A stretch of 64,000 nt of DNA from contig NZ_FQUL01000004.1 in the NCBI RefSeq assembly GCF_900128965.1, positions 45,940-109,939 on the forward strand. The letters run 5' to 3'. The position numbers and the translations under genes are program-made. Every line of letters starts with the position of its first letter. Position 1 is the first letter of the stretch. This stretch comes from Ferrithrix thermotolerans DSM 19514 (lineage in GTDB: Bacteria; Actinomycetota; Acidimicrobiia; Acidimicrobiales; Acidimicrobiaceae). This document shows, piece after piece, positions 26,663 through 36,622 of this stretch. The notes under the pieces were generated by a model. That model did not search any database. It worked only from the letters and a program-made list of their open reading frames with translations, and was not told the origin of the DNA.

Positions 26663-27997
26663 GTGTGGATACGAGGAGGGAAGCTCTTCGACGGGGAAGG
26701 ATTCAAAGAAAGCGACCTCGCTGTATCTCAAGACAGGATCCGTAAAGTCGGTGACCAAGAGACCCCGCCCCTTGGTACGAGAGTCATAGACGCAGGTGGA
26801 AGATACGTAGGTCCAGCCTTTGTCGATCTCCATACCCATAGCCGAACTCCCGGTAAAGATGGATCCGAGACAGCAGATACCCTGGTTCGAGCGGCAGCTC
26901 TTGGAGGATACTGCTTTATGGTGGCGATGGCCAACACCGATCCGGTGGTCGATAGTGTTGACCTATACAAAGACCTCACCAGATCCTTTGCTCGCTACTC
27001 AGTAGAGGTCTTACAGGCAGCCTCGGTCACCAAGAGGCGAGAAGGCAATGAGCTAGTCGATATGGTTTCCTTGCACGAAGCCGGAGCGGTTTTCTTCAGC
27101 GACGATGGGGACGTCATCTCAGACGCGAGGCTGATGAAGAAGGCCCTTGAGTACTCAAGACGGCTCGGGGTGATAGTAGCAGAACACGCACAGGATGAGC
27201 GACTTTCTTATGGTGGTGTGATGAACGAGGGAGAGATCTCCTCTGAGCTTGGTGTCTCTGGAATTCCTGAAGACGCTGAGTCCGTAGTCGTAGCTAGAGA
27301 CCTTGAACTTAATCGGGTGGTGAAGGGCAATCTGCATCTTATGCATCTAAGCTCTCTCGGCTCGATTGAGCTCTTACGCCATGCCCGAAGCGCCGGAATC
27401 CCCTTTAGTTCTGAGGTCACTCCACATCACCTGCTTCTAAACGACAGCGAACTTAGAGAGTTTAACACCAACTACAAGGTAAATCCTCCTCTTCGTTCAG
27501 AACAAACTAGGCGAGCTTTGCTACGGGCCTTCAGAGCCGATCTATTCGACGTTGTCGGCACGGATCATGCACCACACGCACGGCATCTTAAGGAACGATC
27601 TATTAGGGAGGCACCCTTTGGTCTCATCGGCCTTCAGAGCGCATTTTCGGCCACGATCAGTGCTCTCGTCGACTCAGAAGAAGGTGACATGGGTAACACA
27701 GAGGTAGACACTTCGTTTATTGAGGAGTCGTTGGCGCTTATCTTTCGCAAGATGGCGGTTGCTCCGCAAAGGATACTTGAATCAGTCACTGGAGTCAAAG
27801 CGAAAGTGCCTGCCTATGTGGTCGTAGACCCAAGCTCAAAGTCATCGCTGCAAGAAAGTGATTTGGTTTCTATGTCAAAGAACAGTCCTTATATTGGACG
27901 GGAGCTTCGAGGCTCGGTCGCATCTTTGGTGATCGGAGAAAATGTCTTGGTGGACGAGGGACGCTTGGTGGAAGAAGGGATCATCAATGCAAGATAG
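26663..27997 (+). CDS. pyrC: Dihydroorotase
   Basis: Zinc amidohydrolase that cyclises carbamoyl aspartate. The first metal motif is VDLHTHSRTPG (family usually D-x-H-x-H-x-R-x-P), followed by the ANTDP substrate motif, HAQDERLS, LMHLSSLGSIEL, EVTPHHLLL and GTDHAPH. About 444 residues, normal for class I. I choose GTG 26663 because GGGGGAGAAGAGG ends ten bases upstream; TTG 26654 inside the end of pyrB is an alternative. The HTH motif carries Ser and Thr where Leu and Glu are commoner, a small departure outside the metal ligands. Confidence 0.93.
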   Translation: MWIRGGKLFDGEGFKESDLAVSQDRIRKVGDQETPPLGTRVIDAGGRYVGPAFVDLHTHSRTPGKDGSETADTLVRAAALGGYCFMVAMANTDPVVDSVDLYKDLTRSFARYSVEVLQAASVTKRREGNELVDMVSLHEAGAVFFSDDGDVISDARLMKKALEYSRRLGVIVAEHAQDERLSYGGVMNEGEISSELGVSGIPEDAESVVVARDLELNRVVKGNLHLMHLSSLGSIELLRHARSAGIPFSSEVTPHHLLLNDSELREFNTNYKVNPPLRSEQTRRALLRAFRADLFDVVGTDHAPHARHLKERSIREAPFGLIGLQSAFSATISALVDSEEGDMGNTEVDTSFIEESLALIFRKMAVAPQRILESVTGVKAKVPAYVVVDPSSKSSLQESDLVSMSKNSPYIGRELRGSVASLVIGENVLVDEGRLVEEGIINAR

Positions 27998-29090
27998 AAC
28001 GAGGGGTTTTATTGTCCTATCAGACGGAAGCTATTTCGACGGAACCGTTGTAACGGCTTGTTCTGATGAACCAGAGGTACTCGCCTCTGGTGAGGTCGTG
28101 TTCAACACGGCGATGAGTGGATATCAGGAGGTAATTACCGACCCGTCATACTCGGGGCAAATAGTGACCTTTACCTATCCCCATATAGGTAACTATGGCG
28201 TCTGTGACGACGACTTTGAATCCGATGCCGTGCATGCCGAGGCCATCATATCCCGAGACGTCTCGATGTCCTACTCTAATTGGCGAGCTGAGATGTCTAT
28301 CATCGATCTCTTGAATAAGGAGCGAGTTCCACTCGTCACCGACGTCGATACTAGGGCCCTTACCCGCCATATAAGGGAGAACGGATCTCTAGGTGCAGTA
28401 GTCGTCTCTCACGATCTGGACTTTGGCTTAGGTGAAATCTCCAAGGCGACTACCACAGAGGACCGGGATCTCGTGACTGGTGTGACGACCAACGAGATCA
28501 CCACATATGGATCGCAAGGACCTCTCATCGTGGCTTATGACTTCGGAGTCAAACGGTCCATGATACGTCTCCTGGCGGAGAGGTTCAAAGTGGTCGTCGT
28601 TCCCTCCTACACGCCAGCCTACGAGGTTCTTCGACTGAACCCTGAGGGTGTGTTTCTCTCAAACGGTCCGGGGGACCCTGCAGCCTTAGGTGGGATAACC
28701 AAAGAGATCGAAGAACTTCTAGGTCAGGTGCCGGTCTTTGGCATCTGTCTTGGACACCAACTAATGGCTACCGCAATGGGTGCAAAGACCTTGCGAATGC
28801 GCTTTGGTCACCACGGCTCTAACCATCCAGTTTCAGATCAACACACAAAAAAAGTTGAGATAACCTCTCAGAACCACAACTACGCCGTAGACAAGGGATC
28901 TCTGATACAGTCGGTTCCTGACGCAGTCGTCACTCATATTAGCCTCAACGATGAGGTGGTTGAAGGGGTCGCTTACCCGAAGGTGAAGGCGTTCTCTGTG
29001 CAATACCACCCCGAGGCTGCTCCTGGTCCTCACGACTCTTTGTATTTATTCGATAGATTTGAAAAGCTCGTACGAACGGGGGTGCTCTAG
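27987..29090 (+). CDS. carA: Carbamoyl phosphate synthase small (glutaminase) subunit
   Basis: Hydrolyses glutamine and channels ammonia to CarB. The N-terminal CarA domain shows [20 protein letters not shown], and the class I amidotransferase domain has LSNGPGDP, nucleophile Cys in [12 protein letters not shown], and the His-Glu pair in [14 protein letters not shown]. The start is ATG 27987, which overlaps the pyrC stop and has GAAGAAGGG upstream; longer in-frame starts lie inside pyrC. 367 residues. It overlaps carB by one base. Confidence 0.96.
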   Translation: MQDRTRGFIVLSDGSYFDGTVVTACSDEPEVLASGEVVFNTAMSGYQEVITDPSYSGQIVTFTYPHIGNYGVCDDDFESDAVHAEAIISRDVSMSYSNWRAEMSIIDLLNKERVPLVTDVDTRALTRHIRENGSLGAVVVSHDLDFGLGEISKATTTEDRDLVTGVTTNEITTYGSQGPLIVAYDFGVKRSMIRLLAERFKVVVVPSYTPAYEVLRLNPEGVFLSNGPGDPAALGGITKEIEELLGQVPVFGICLGHQLMATAMGAKTLRMRFGHHGSNHPVSDQHTKKVEITSQNHNYAVDKGSLIQSVPDAVVTHISLNDEVVEGVAYPKVKAFSVQYHPEAAPGPHDSLYLFDRFEKLVRTGVL

Positions 29091-32000
29091 TGCCCAAGAG
29101 AGACGACATATCTTCAGTGTTAGTGATCGGATCCGGGCCCATAGTGATCGGGCAGGCGTGTGAGTTTGACTACTCCGGTGTTCAGGCTTGCAGAGTGCTT
29201 AGATCCGAAGGCATAAGGGTTATTCTTGCAAATTCAAATCCTGCCACCATTATGACGGATCCGGAGTTTGCGGACGCAACCTACATTGAGCCTTTGGAGC
29301 CAGAGATCTTAGAAAAGATTATCGCAAAGGAGAGGCCAGACGTCCTTCTTCCAACGCTAGGAGGACAGACCGCTTTGAACCTCGCTATAACTCTCTCCGA
29401 GAGCGGAGTTCTAAAGCGCTACGGTGTGGAGATGATAGGCGCCAACGAGCAGTCGATCAAGACCGCTGAGGATCGCGACCTCTTCAAGATTGCGATGAAG
29501 GAGATAGGGGTGTCGACGCCACGGTCAGCTCTGGCGCACAGCTACGAAGAGGCGCTTGTCATCGCCGATGAGATAGGTTTTCCAGTCATGCTGCGGCCGT
29601 CCTTTATCCTTGGAGGCGCTGGTACAGGTATATGTCGCGACAAAGCATCTTTCTCGGAGATGGTCAGGGCAGGGCTACAGGCATCGCCGATCCACCAGGT
29701 TTTGATCGAGGAGTCGATCGAAGGTTGGAAGGAGTTCGAGCTTGAACTTATGAGAGACGCTGCGGACAACTGCGTGGTTGTCTGTTCGATCGAGAACTTT
29801 GATCCCATGGGTGTCCATACGGGTGACTCCATCACGGTAGCACCGGCGCAGACTTTGAGTGATTTCGAGTATCAAGAGATGAGAGACACAGCTTTTCGGG
29901 TGATACGACGAATTGGGGTGGAGACGGGTGGGTCAAACATCCAGTTTGCCATCGATCCCAAAGATGGTCGCATGGTCGTCATAGAGATGAACCCACGAGT
30001 ATCTAGGTCTTCGGCTCTTGCCTCTAAGGCAACTGGTTTTCCCATAGCGAAGATAGCCACAAAGCTTGCGCTCGGCTACCTCTTGGACGAGGTACAAAAC
30101 GACATCACTCGTGTTACGCCCGCAAGCTTTGAGCCTACGATCGACTACGTGGTAACGAAGGTGCCAAGGTGGGTCTTTGAGAAGTTTCCCGGAGCGGTTG
30201 ATCGTCTTGGAACTTCGATGCAGTCCGTAGGCGAGGCTATGGGTGTCGGAAGGAGCTTTTGCGAGTCGCTTCAAAAGGCCCTCAGGTCGATTGAACGAGG
30301 GCGGGAGGGTCTAAATGCGGACCCTGGAGAGATAGCTTATGACAGACTGAACACCGTACAACTCCTAGAAGAGATCGAGACGCCGACCTCCGACCGAATA
30401 TTTAAGCTTGAGTCGCTGCTAAGGAGAGGGTGCAGGACCAAGGAACTTTCGGATCGAACCGGGATAGATCCGTGGTTCTTGGACCAGATGGCCAGGATCT
30501 CAAAGTTTAGGAACAGGCTCGCCTTGAAGGCGAACAAATTTGGAGCGCAGTCGCTCTCAGACGAAGATTTAAGAGAAGCCAAGCGGTTAGGGTTTTCAGA
30601 CGCCCAGATCTCTTACATAACCCAGATCGACGAACGGCACATCGAGAGGCGGCGGCGTGATATGGGGCTTGTATCTACCTATAAGGCAGTCGATACTTGC
30701 GCAGCCGAGTTCGAAGCCTTTACTCCATACTTCTACTCCACTTATGAGTCCCACTCCGAGGTTCCAGCGTCTAGCGCACCTAAGGTTATTATCTTGGGTT
30801 CTGGTCCTAATCGAATAGGGCAGGGGCTTGAGTTCGACTACTGCTGTGTCCATGCGAGCTTTTCTCTCAGAGACGCTGGATACGAGACGATTATGATCAA
30901 CTGTAACCCTGAGACCGTCTCAACGGACTACGACACATCAACGAGACTCTATGTTGAGCCTCTAACCAAAGAGTCCGTGAACGACGTGATTCATGCCGAG
31001 TCTAAAACGGGACAACTCTTAGGGGTAATAGTCTCCTTTGGGGGTCAAACCCCTCTTAGGCTAGCGGGAGACATAGACCCGTCTTTGGTTCTTGGCACCT
31101 CTCCATCGTCTATAGACCTGGCCGAAGACCGTGAACGGTGGAACGACCTCTGCGCTAGGCTAAACATCCCCCAACCTCACGGTGCCACGGTGCATTCGGT
31201 GTCAGAGGCGAAAGAAGTTGTCGGAAGGATTGGGTTTCCTGTGCTGCTAAGGCCTAGCTATGTGCTTGGAGGCCGAGCAATGGAGATCGTCTACGACCAA
31301 CAGCAGCTTGAGGCCGCCTTTAGCCGTCTCAAATCACTCAAAGGAGAGGGGTCTCGCAGTGAAAGTGGTCCGGTGCTCGTGGACAAGTTTCTTGAGGACG
31401 CCATAGAGGTAGACGTTGATGCCGTTCGAGACAGGGTTGGAGACTTCTACATAGGCGGAGTTATGGAGCACGTCGAAGAAGCAGGAGTGCACTCCGGTGA
31501 CTCAGCATGTGCTCTTCCACCCCAAACGCTGTCTGCTGAGACCCTAGGCGTAATATCAGAGTACTCCAAAGCCCTCGCTGATGAGTTGGAGGTGGTTGGT
31601 CTTATCAACATCCAGTTCGCTGTAAAGGCAGGACAGGTATTTGTAATTGAAGCGAACCCCAGGGCTTCGAGAACGGTGCCGTTTGTAGCCAAGGCAACGG
31701 CGGTTCCCCTGGCAAAGATAGCCTCGCTCGTTATGGTGGGAGAGACCTTGGACTCCCTTAGGTCAAAGGGCATGCTGAGGCCGGAGACTCCTCTAACTCA
31801 TGTGGCGGTGAAAGAGGCCGTCCTGCCCTTTAATCGCTTCCCTGAAGCCGATACCTTGCTAGGTCCGGAGATGCGCTCCACCGGAGAGGTGATGGGTATA
31901 GACACATCGTTTCCCATGGCCTTTCTAAAGAGTCAGTTGGGTGCCGGAACAAAGCTGCCCAAAGACGGAACCGTCTTCCTCTCACTGGCCGATCGAGACA

Positions 32001-32419
32001 AGGCCAAAGGGGCCGAGTTGGGCAGAGGGTTCCAGGGCCTAGGATATAGGATCTGTGCGACCCAAGGTACCGCAGAGTATCTAAGAGCTAACGGTGTCAA
32101 TGTAGATCTTGAGGTCGCAAAGGTTTCAGATGAGAGAGATGTGGACTTAGCGGCGGATCGGATCGCTGAAGATGGGAGAGTCGATGCTGTGAGGCTGATC
32201 TCCTCTGGCGTGGTCTCCTTAGTGATCAATACTCCTAGAGGCTCGGGCCCAAGGGCTGATGGATACAGGATTAGAAGCGCTGCTCAGAGGAGTTTGGTTC
32301 CTGCACTTACGACGGTGTCGGCGGCGCAAGCCGCCCTTATGGCTCTGAGGGAGATAAGAGGCAGAGACCTAGAGGTTCACTCCATACAGGAGTTTCACAG
32401 TACTCTGCAGGAAAGATGA
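29090..32419 (+). CDS. carB: Carbamoyl phosphate synthase large subunit
   Basis: Makes carbamoyl phosphate from bicarbonate, ammonia and two ATP for pyrimidines and arginine. The duplicated ATP-grasp architecture is clear: [20 protein letters not shown] at the start and [19 protein letters not shown] near residue 565, each followed by its own ATP-grasp motifs ([20 protein letters not shown] and [21 protein letters not shown], quoted in part). The C-terminal allosteric MGS-like domain ([20 protein letters not shown]) is present. 1109 residues, full length. GTG start overlaps carA's stop. Confidence 0.97.
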   Translation: MPKRDDISSVLVIGSGPIVIGQACEFDYSGVQACRVLRSEGIRVILANSNPATIMTDPEFADATYIEPLEPEILEKIIAKERPDVLLPTLGGQTALNLAITLSESGVLKRYGVEMIGANEQSIKTAEDRDLFKIAMKEIGVSTPRSALAHSYEEALVIADEIGFPVMLRPSFILGGAGTGICRDKASFSEMVRAGLQASPIHQVLIEESIEGWKEFELELMRDAADNCVVVCSIENFDPMGVHTGDSITVAPAQTLSDFEYQEMRDTAFRVIRRIGVETGGSNIQFAIDPKDGRMVVIEMNPRVSRSSALASKATGFPIAKIATKLALGYLLDEVQNDITRVTPASFEPTIDYVVTKVPRWVFEKFPGAVDRLGTSMQSVGEAMGVGRSFCESLQKALRSIERGREGLNADPGEIAYDRLNTVQLLEEIETPTSDRIFKLESLLRRGCRTKELSDRTGIDPWFLDQMARISKFRNRLALKANKFGAQSLSDEDLREAKRLGFSDAQISYITQIDERHIERRRRDMGLVSTYKAVDTCAAEFEAFTPYFYSTYESHSEVPASSAPKVIILGSGPNRIGQGLEFDYCCVHASFSLRDAGYETIMINCNPETVSTDYDTSTRLYVEPLTKESVNDVIHAESKTGQLLGVIVSFGGQTPLRLAGDIDPSLVLGTSPSSIDLAEDRERWNDLCARLNIPQPHGATVHSVSEAKEVVGRIGFPVLLRPSYVLGGRAMEIVYDQQQLEAAFSRLKSLKGEGSRSESGPVLVDKFLEDAIEVDVDAVRDRVGDFYIGGVMEHVEEAGVHSGDSACALPPQTLSAETLGVISEYSKALADELEVVGLINIQFAVKAGQVFVIEANPRASRTVPFVAKATAVPLAKIASLVMVGETLDSLRSKGMLRPETPLTHVAVKEAVLPFNRFPEADTLLGPEMRSTGEVMGIDTSFPMAFLKSQLGAGTKLPKDGTVFLSLADRDKAKGAELGRGFQGLGYRICATQGTAEYLRANGVNVDLEVAKVSDERDVDLAADRIAEDGRVDAVRLISSGVVSLVINTPRGSGPRADGYRIRSAAQRSLVPALTTVSAAQAALMALREIRGRDLEVHSIQEFHSTLQER

Positions 32420-33366
32420 AGCTGTTGCGCCGTGGATCTCGATCACCCATTGACCTAAGCACCAAGGTGTTCGGTGTGGAGGTTGTATCGCCGATTCTAA
32501 GTGCTTCAGGGACGTCGGGGTATGGGGCGGAACTGGCTGCCTTTTTTGATCTTTCATCGATCGGAGCGATCGTAGTAAAGTCGCTCGCCCATTTTGCTCA
32601 TGGGGGTAACAAGGCTCCAAGAGTGGGTGCTCTGTCCACAGGGATGATAAATTCAGTCGGTCTACCCGGCCCAGGAGTTCGTGCCTGGATACAGCGGTAT
32701 CTTCCCTTTCTGATCGAGCACAGGGCAAAGGTAGTGGTAAGTATCTGGGGACGCACACAGTCTGACTACGCTCAGGCAGCTCAGGAGCTGGAAGAGGTCT
32801 CTGAGGCTTTGACTGCGCTTGAGATCAACGTTTCTTGCCCCAACACCGAGCGTGCGGGTGAGATGTTTGGTCACGATCCAAGAGAGACGAAACAGATTGT
32901 AGAGGCCGTGTCAGCGGTGACCTCTCTGCCTATCGCTCTCAAACTTTCGCCCAATACAGATAGATATTTAGAGGTCGCTTGCGCAGCTATCGAAGGGGGA
33001 GCGAACACTATCGTTGCGGCTAACACCTACCTTGGTTATGCCCATGAAAAAGGAGGGACCAGATCTATTCTCGGGAGCGATGGGGGCGGAGTGTCTGGAG
33101 CTGGTATTCGCCCTGTGTCCCTACGTATCGTAAGAGAGTTGCGTCATGCGCTTCCTGACTGTGATATCGTCGGTGTCGGCGGTATCTACAGTGCGAAAGA
33201 TGCAGTCTCCTACCTCCTCGAAGGAGCGTCCGCAGTGGAGGTCGGTACCGCCTCGTTCTTCGATCCTAGATCCATCTCAAAGATACAGGAGGATTTAAAG
33301 ACGATGATCACAAGGAGCGGGGTGGGAACCCTGGCTGAGTACTTGGAAAGACTCAGAGCAAGTTAG
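32416..33366 (+). CDS. pyrD: Class 1 dihydroorotate dehydrogenase (1B-like)
   Basis: Oxidises dihydroorotate to orotate with FMN. The catalytic base is Cys in [10 protein letters not shown], the class 1 feature (class 2 uses Ser); [28 protein letters not shown] and [20 protein letters not shown] agree. 316 residues. Class 1B enzymes normally need PyrK, an iron-sulfur/FAD partner, usually encoded next to them, yet no pyrK lies between carB and pyrD or elsewhere in this window. ATG start overlaps the carB stop by 4 bases (ATGA). Confidence 0.93.
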   Translation: MKLLRRGSRSPIDLSTKVFGVEVVSPILSASGTSGYGAELAAFFDLSSIGAIVVKSLAHFAHGGNKAPRVGALSTGMINSVGLPGPGVRAWIQRYLPFLIEHRAKVVVSIWGRTQSDYAQAAQELEEVSEALTALEINVSCPNTERAGEMFGHDPRETKQIVEAVSAVTSLPIALKLSPNTDRYLEVACAAIEGGANTIVAANTYLGYAHEKGGTRSILGSDGGGVSGAGIRPVSLRIVRELRHALPDCDIVGVGGIYSAKDAVSYLLEGASAVEVGTASFFDPRSISKIQEDLKTMITRSGVGTLAEYLERLRAS

Positions 33367-33418
33367 TCGCATGCGAAGACTCTTAGGTGGCAGTATAAAC
33401 GATAGATAGGGGAGTGAA

Positions 33419-34111
33419 GTGAGTCAGGCTGAACAAAGAGCTAGGGACCATCTGGCATTAGCGTTGGACTTCGACGATCTTGTGGTCGCATCACGACTGG
33501 CCAGGTCGATGACGTCTTACTTTTCGACGGTAAAGGTTGGACTTGAACTGTTCTCCGCCACCGGGCCGGAGTCGGTCGCCGTCTTTTTAAACCTCGGATA
33601 CAAGGTATTTTTAGATCTAAAGCTCCACGACATCCCAACCACCGTTGGCAAGGCAGCCAAGGTTCTAGGTGGTCTTGGAGCCTCTTATCTGACGCTCCAC
33701 GCCTTTGGTGGGGTAGACATGCTAAGAGCAGGCGTTGAGGGCCTAGCCGAGGGTGCTGGAGAGACAGGGGCTGCGATTCCGAAGGCGCTTGCGGTAACGG
33801 TGCTGACCTCTGATGCAGAGGCTCCAGAGCACGTGATGCCCAAGAGGCTCGAACTAGCGGTGCAAAGTGGCTGCCAAGGCTATGTGTGTGCAGCGGTCGA
33901 TCTGCCATTAGCACGTTCTCTTGCTCCAGACCTCTTTGCCGCTGTGCCTGGTATTCGGCCAAAAGGTGCAGACCGACATGATCAAAAAAGGGCCTCTACC
34001 CCGCAAGAGGCAATTCTAAACGGGGCTGATCTCTTGGTAGTCGGCAGGCCAGTGACCCTGTCAAGTGATCCCATGGCGGCGGCGGAGGAGATTTTTAGCT
34101 CGATCCTGTGA
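33419..34111 (+). CDS. pyrF: Orotidine 5'-phosphate decarboxylase
   Basis: Last step to UMP. The TIM-barrel signatures are LALDFDDL at the start, TVKVGLELFSATGPE, the catalytic FLDLKLHDIPTTVGKAA with the Lys-Asp pair, LTLHAFGG, PGIRPKG and LLVVGRPVT. 230 residues, the usual size of the short (group I) form. GTG start at 33419 with TAGGGGAG seven bases upstream; 52 bases separate it from pyrD. Downstream lies a T9 run and an interrupted dyad ahead of mihF. Confidence 0.95.
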   Translation: MSQAEQRARDHLALALDFDDLVVASRLARSMTSYFSTVKVGLELFSATGPESVAVFLNLGYKVFLDLKLHDIPTTVGKAAKVLGGLGASYLTLHAFGGVDMLRAGVEGLAEGAGETGAAIPKALAVTVLTSDAEAPEHVMPKRLELAVQSGCQGYVCAAVDLPLARSLAPDLFAAVPGIRPKGADRHDQKRASTPQEAILNGADLLVVGRPVTLSSDPMAAAEEIFSSIL

Positions 34112-34182
34112 AAATTCGGTTTTTTTTTGGGATTTTGAGGCAAAGTTCTCAAAAACCGTATGCAAAGACGTCAAACATCGGT

Positions 34183-34195
34183 TATGTTGCGTACA
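34183..34195 (+). promoter_or_regulatory. Putative -10 element placing transcription start on the mihF ATG
   Basis: TATGTT at 34183-34188 fits the TANNNT -10 pattern and lies 6 bases before the A of the mihF ATG at 34195. No Shine-Dalgarno-like sequence precedes that ATG. The geometry would give a leaderless mRNA, a common arrangement in Actinobacteria. Inferred from spacing only. Confidence 0.4.
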
Positions 34196-34515
34196 TGCCA
34201 TTGCCACCATCACTAACACCAGAGCAGCGAGCAGCTGCGCTTGAGAAAGCAGCCCAAGCGCGTAAAGCAAGGGCGGAGTTGAAAGAAAAGCTCAAGATGG
34301 GTCAGATAACCTTGGCCTCTCTGCTGGAGAGGGCATCCACCGACGAACTGGTGGGCAAGATGAAGGTTATCTCGGTCCTTGAGTCCTTGCCGGGAATAGG
34401 GAAGGTAAAGGCGAGAAAGCTCATGGATGAGATCGGTGTCGCCGAGACTCGTCGTCTTCAAGGACTTGGATCCAATCAAAAAGAACGTCTCATTCAAGAG
34501 ACGTCAAAGTCCTGA
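34195..34515 (+). CDS. mihF: Actinobacterial integration host factor (mIHF)
   Basis: Nucleoid protein of the actinobacterial mIHF type, unrelated to the alpha/beta IHF of proteobacteria. The 106-residue product has a basic helical N-terminus (ALEKAAQARKARAELKEKL) and a helix-two-turn-helix domain with LESLPGIGKVKARKLMDEIG near residue 65, the signature segment. The start is ATG 34195 since MPLPPSLTPEQR fits the family; a longer frame opens at 34108. It sits ahead of gmk and rpoZ exactly as in mycobacteria and Streptomyces. It overlaps gmk by 4 bases if gmk begins at CTG 34512. Confidence 0.93.
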   Translation: MPLPPSLTPEQRAAALEKAAQARKARAELKEKLKMGQITLASLLERASTDELVGKMKVISVLESLPGIGKVKARKLMDEIGVAETRRLQGLGSNQKERLIQETSKS

Positions 34516-35078
34516 TAGTTGTTCTTTGTGGGCCGGGAGGCGTAGGTAAAGGAACCGTCGCCGATCGGCTCGTAAAGGAAGTTGAAGGACTTGAGCTATC
34601 GAGGTCCTGGACTACTCGGGCTCGACGTCCTAATGAGAGCAATTTAGCTTATAGCTTTGTCTCAAAGGAAGAGTTCTTAAGGGCGATCGATGAGGGTAAG
34701 TTCTTGGAGTGGGCCGAGTTCAATGGAAATCTCTATGGAACTCCCCTCCCGGATCATCAAGGTTCGACCGATCTCCTATTAGAGATCGACTCCCAAGGGG
34801 CCCACTCGATCAAAAAGCTCTTTCCAGACTCCTTGGTGGTGTTGTTGCTTTCGCCCTCAGAGGACTCTCTGAGGGAAAGGATGCGCCAAAGAGGTGACGA
34901 TGAGGCGCATATAGATGCTAGAGTACGCCTCGCCAAGAAGGAGATAGCCTCGGCAAGAGAGGTTGCTGACTATGAGGTCATCAACTTAGACCTCGATAGG
35001 GCGGTTGCTGAAATTGCGTCTATGATCTATAAGGCTAGAGAGTCAAAGAGTCGAGGAGGAGATATTGGTCGAGGCTAA
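34512..35078 (+). CDS. gmk: Guanylate kinase, no canonical start codon
   Basis: Phosphorylates GMP to GDP. The P-loop CGPGGVGKGT, the GMP-binding SRSWTTRARRPNE, AYSFVSKEEFL, FLEWAEFNGNLYGTP, LLLEIDSQGAHSIKKLFPD and the lid RMRQRGDDEAHI are all intact. Family comparison puts the start within a few codons of IVVLCGPGG. In that frame no ATG, GTG or TTG exists between about 34443 and the P-loop; only CTG 34512 or ATA 34515 fit. CTG overlaps the mihF stop (CTGATAG), so coupled initiation at a rare start is likely. The 188-residue length from CTG is normal. The first ATG, 34704, would delete the P-loop. Confidence 0.9.
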   Translation: MIVVLCGPGGVGKGTVADRLVKEVEGLELSRSWTTRARRPNESNLAYSFVSKEEFLRAIDEGKFLEWAEFNGNLYGTPLPDHQGSTDLLLEIDSQGAHSIKKLFPDSLVVLLLSPSEDSLRERMRQRGDDEAHIDARVRLAKKEIASAREVADYEVINLDLDRAVAEIASMIYKARESKSRGGDIGRG

Positions 35079-35334
35079 CCGTTCCATGATGGTTCCGCCG
35101 ATAGAGACGCTGCTGGAGAAGGCCGGATCTAAGTTCGTTCTTGTCTCCTTGGCGGCTCAAAGGGCTCGCCAGATAAACGACTACTACTCCAAGTTGGGAG
35201 AGGGTCTGGGGTCGATCGTCCCTCCGCAGGTGGAGTCGACCTCCACTAAGTCTTTGTCGATCGCCTTCGACGAGATAGCCGCCGGCAAGATCGTGCCTGA
35301 GAGGGTAGAAGAAGAGCCGGAAGAAGCTGAGTAA
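35065..35334 (+). CDS. rpoZ: RNA polymerase omega subunit
   Basis: Small subunit that binds and stabilises beta-prime. PPIETLLEKAGSKFVLVSLAA and QRARQINDYYSKLGEG are the family core (quoted in parts), followed by SLSIAFDEIAAGKI and an acidic tail. 89 residues. TTG 35065 is chosen because CGAGGAGGAG lies 5 bases upstream; it overlaps the end of gmk by 14 bases. ATG codons at 35086/35089 are possible but lack a good ribosome-binding site. Confidence 0.93.
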   Translation: MVEANRSMMVPPIETLLEKAGSKFVLVSLAAQRARQINDYYSKLGEGLGSIVPPQVESTSTKSLSIAFDEIAAGKIVPERVEEEPEEAE

Positions 35335-35378
35335 GGTGTCAAAGTAGGCTAAGGCGTATAGGAAGAGTTCTAGATCCC

Positions 35379-36569
35379 TTGGCGAAAATCTTGTTAGGTG
35401 TTGGCGGCGGGATCGCTGCTTACAAGGCTGTCTATCTACTGCGATCTCTCGTTGCCTCTGGCCATGAGGTAACACCTGTTCTGACTGAGGCTGGTTCACA
35501 CTTTATCGGGGCCCAAACGCTTTCGGCTCTTGCCTCGAACCCGTGTCTGAGTGGACTATTTGGTGAGTCAGACCCTATTCCCCACACCCACCTTGGAAGA
35601 TCTGTGGATCTCATCTGTGTGGCGCCAGCAACTGCCGATCTGATTGCGAAGTTTGCAAATGGGATTGCTAACGACCTGCTAAGTGCGACCGTAATGGCGT
35701 CAAGAGCTAAGGTGGTAGTGGCGCCGGCGATGCACGAGGAGATGTGGGATAGTCCAGCTGTACAGCGCAATCTCCAACTTCTTAGGGACTATGGTTACCT
35801 GATAGTTCCTCCGTCTTATGGGCCCTTGGCGGCGGGTGATGTCGGTCGGGGCCGTATGGCAGAACCGTCTGTCATATCTCTATACGTCGAAGTGGCCCTT
35901 GAAGATCGGGGGATTAGTCTTTGGGGCAAGAAAGTAGTTGTTAGTGCCGGAGGGACCAGAGAGCCCATCGATCCCGTTAGGTTCATTGGAAACCGTTCGA
36001 GTGGTAAACAGGGTCTCGCCTTGGCTAAGGTAGCGGCGGTTTTGGGCGCAGAGGTCTCCTTGGTTACTACGGTAGCGCAAGGTAGTTTCCCTAGCGTTAC
36101 TGAGGTCTTGGTCTCAAGTGCCAAGGAGATGGATGAAGCACTTACCAACGAGACGGCTGGCGCTGACCTTGTCGTTATGGCGGCGGCGGTCTCGGACTAT
36201 CGAGTCAAAGAGCCTTCTAGGTCAAAGATCAAACGTGAGAGCGCTGCCGAGCTTAACATATCGCTGGAGGCAAATCCAGATATCTTGAAGGGGCTTGTGA
36301 AGGCGAAGAAGGATGGTTCGATCTACATAGGATTTGCTGCGGAGACCGATGATCTGGAGGTTAATCTTCGAAGGAAGCTTGAAAGTAAGGGTGTCGACAT
36401 CATGGTCGGCAACGACGTTACAAGACCTGGCGCTGGCTTTGAACACGATACAAACTCCGTGGTGATCCTTTCAAAAGACGGACAAAGAGCCGTCTTTGAT
36501 GACCTCAGTAAAGAGAAGATCGCTCTTGAAGTGCTAACCTTTGCATCAAGACTGTTCGATAGGCCCTAA
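35379..36569 (+). CDS. coaBC: CoaBC: phosphopantothenoylcysteine synthetase/decarboxylase
   Basis: Bifunctional coenzyme A enzyme. The N-terminal flavin decarboxylase half (1-185) has [14 protein letters not shown], catalytic His in [16 protein letters not shown] context ([12 protein letters not shown]), [19 protein letters not shown] and [10 protein letters not shown]; the PAMH form, with His replacing the Asn of enterobacteria, is typical of Actinobacteria. The C-terminal synthetase half starts [20 protein letters not shown] and holds the KIKR lysine loop. 396 residues. TTG start with AGGAAGAG 11 bases upstream, 44 bases after rpoZ. Confidence 0.95.
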   Translation: MAKILLGVGGGIAAYKAVYLLRSLVASGHEVTPVLTEAGSHFIGAQTLSALASNPCLSGLFGESDPIPHTHLGRSVDLICVAPATADLIAKFANGIANDLLSATVMASRAKVVVAPAMHEEMWDSPAVQRNLQLLRDYGYLIVPPSYGPLAAGDVGRGRMAEPSVISLYVEVALEDRGISLWGKKVVVSAGGTREPIDPVRFIGNRSSGKQGLALAKVAAVLGAEVSLVTTVAQGSFPSVTEVLVSSAKEMDEALTNETAGADLVVMAAAVSDYRVKEPSRSKIKRESAAELNISLEANPDILKGLVKAKKDGSIYIGFAAETDDLEVNLRRKLESKGVDIMVGNDVTRPGAGFEHDTNSVVILSKDGQRAVFDDLSKEKIALEVLTFASRLFDRP

Positions 36570-36622
36570 GGTTTATACAAAGGTTTTGTAGATTAAGATA
36601 TATTAGAACTAGACAGGAGACG

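Noticed and set aside
33441..33962. Long minus-strand frame inside pyrF
   Set aside because: It is antisense to a well-supported gene and has Arg/Leu/Pro/His-rich shadow composition.
36570..36622. SAM riboswitch ahead of metK
   Set aside because: The gap is only 53 bases and shows no riboswitch core.
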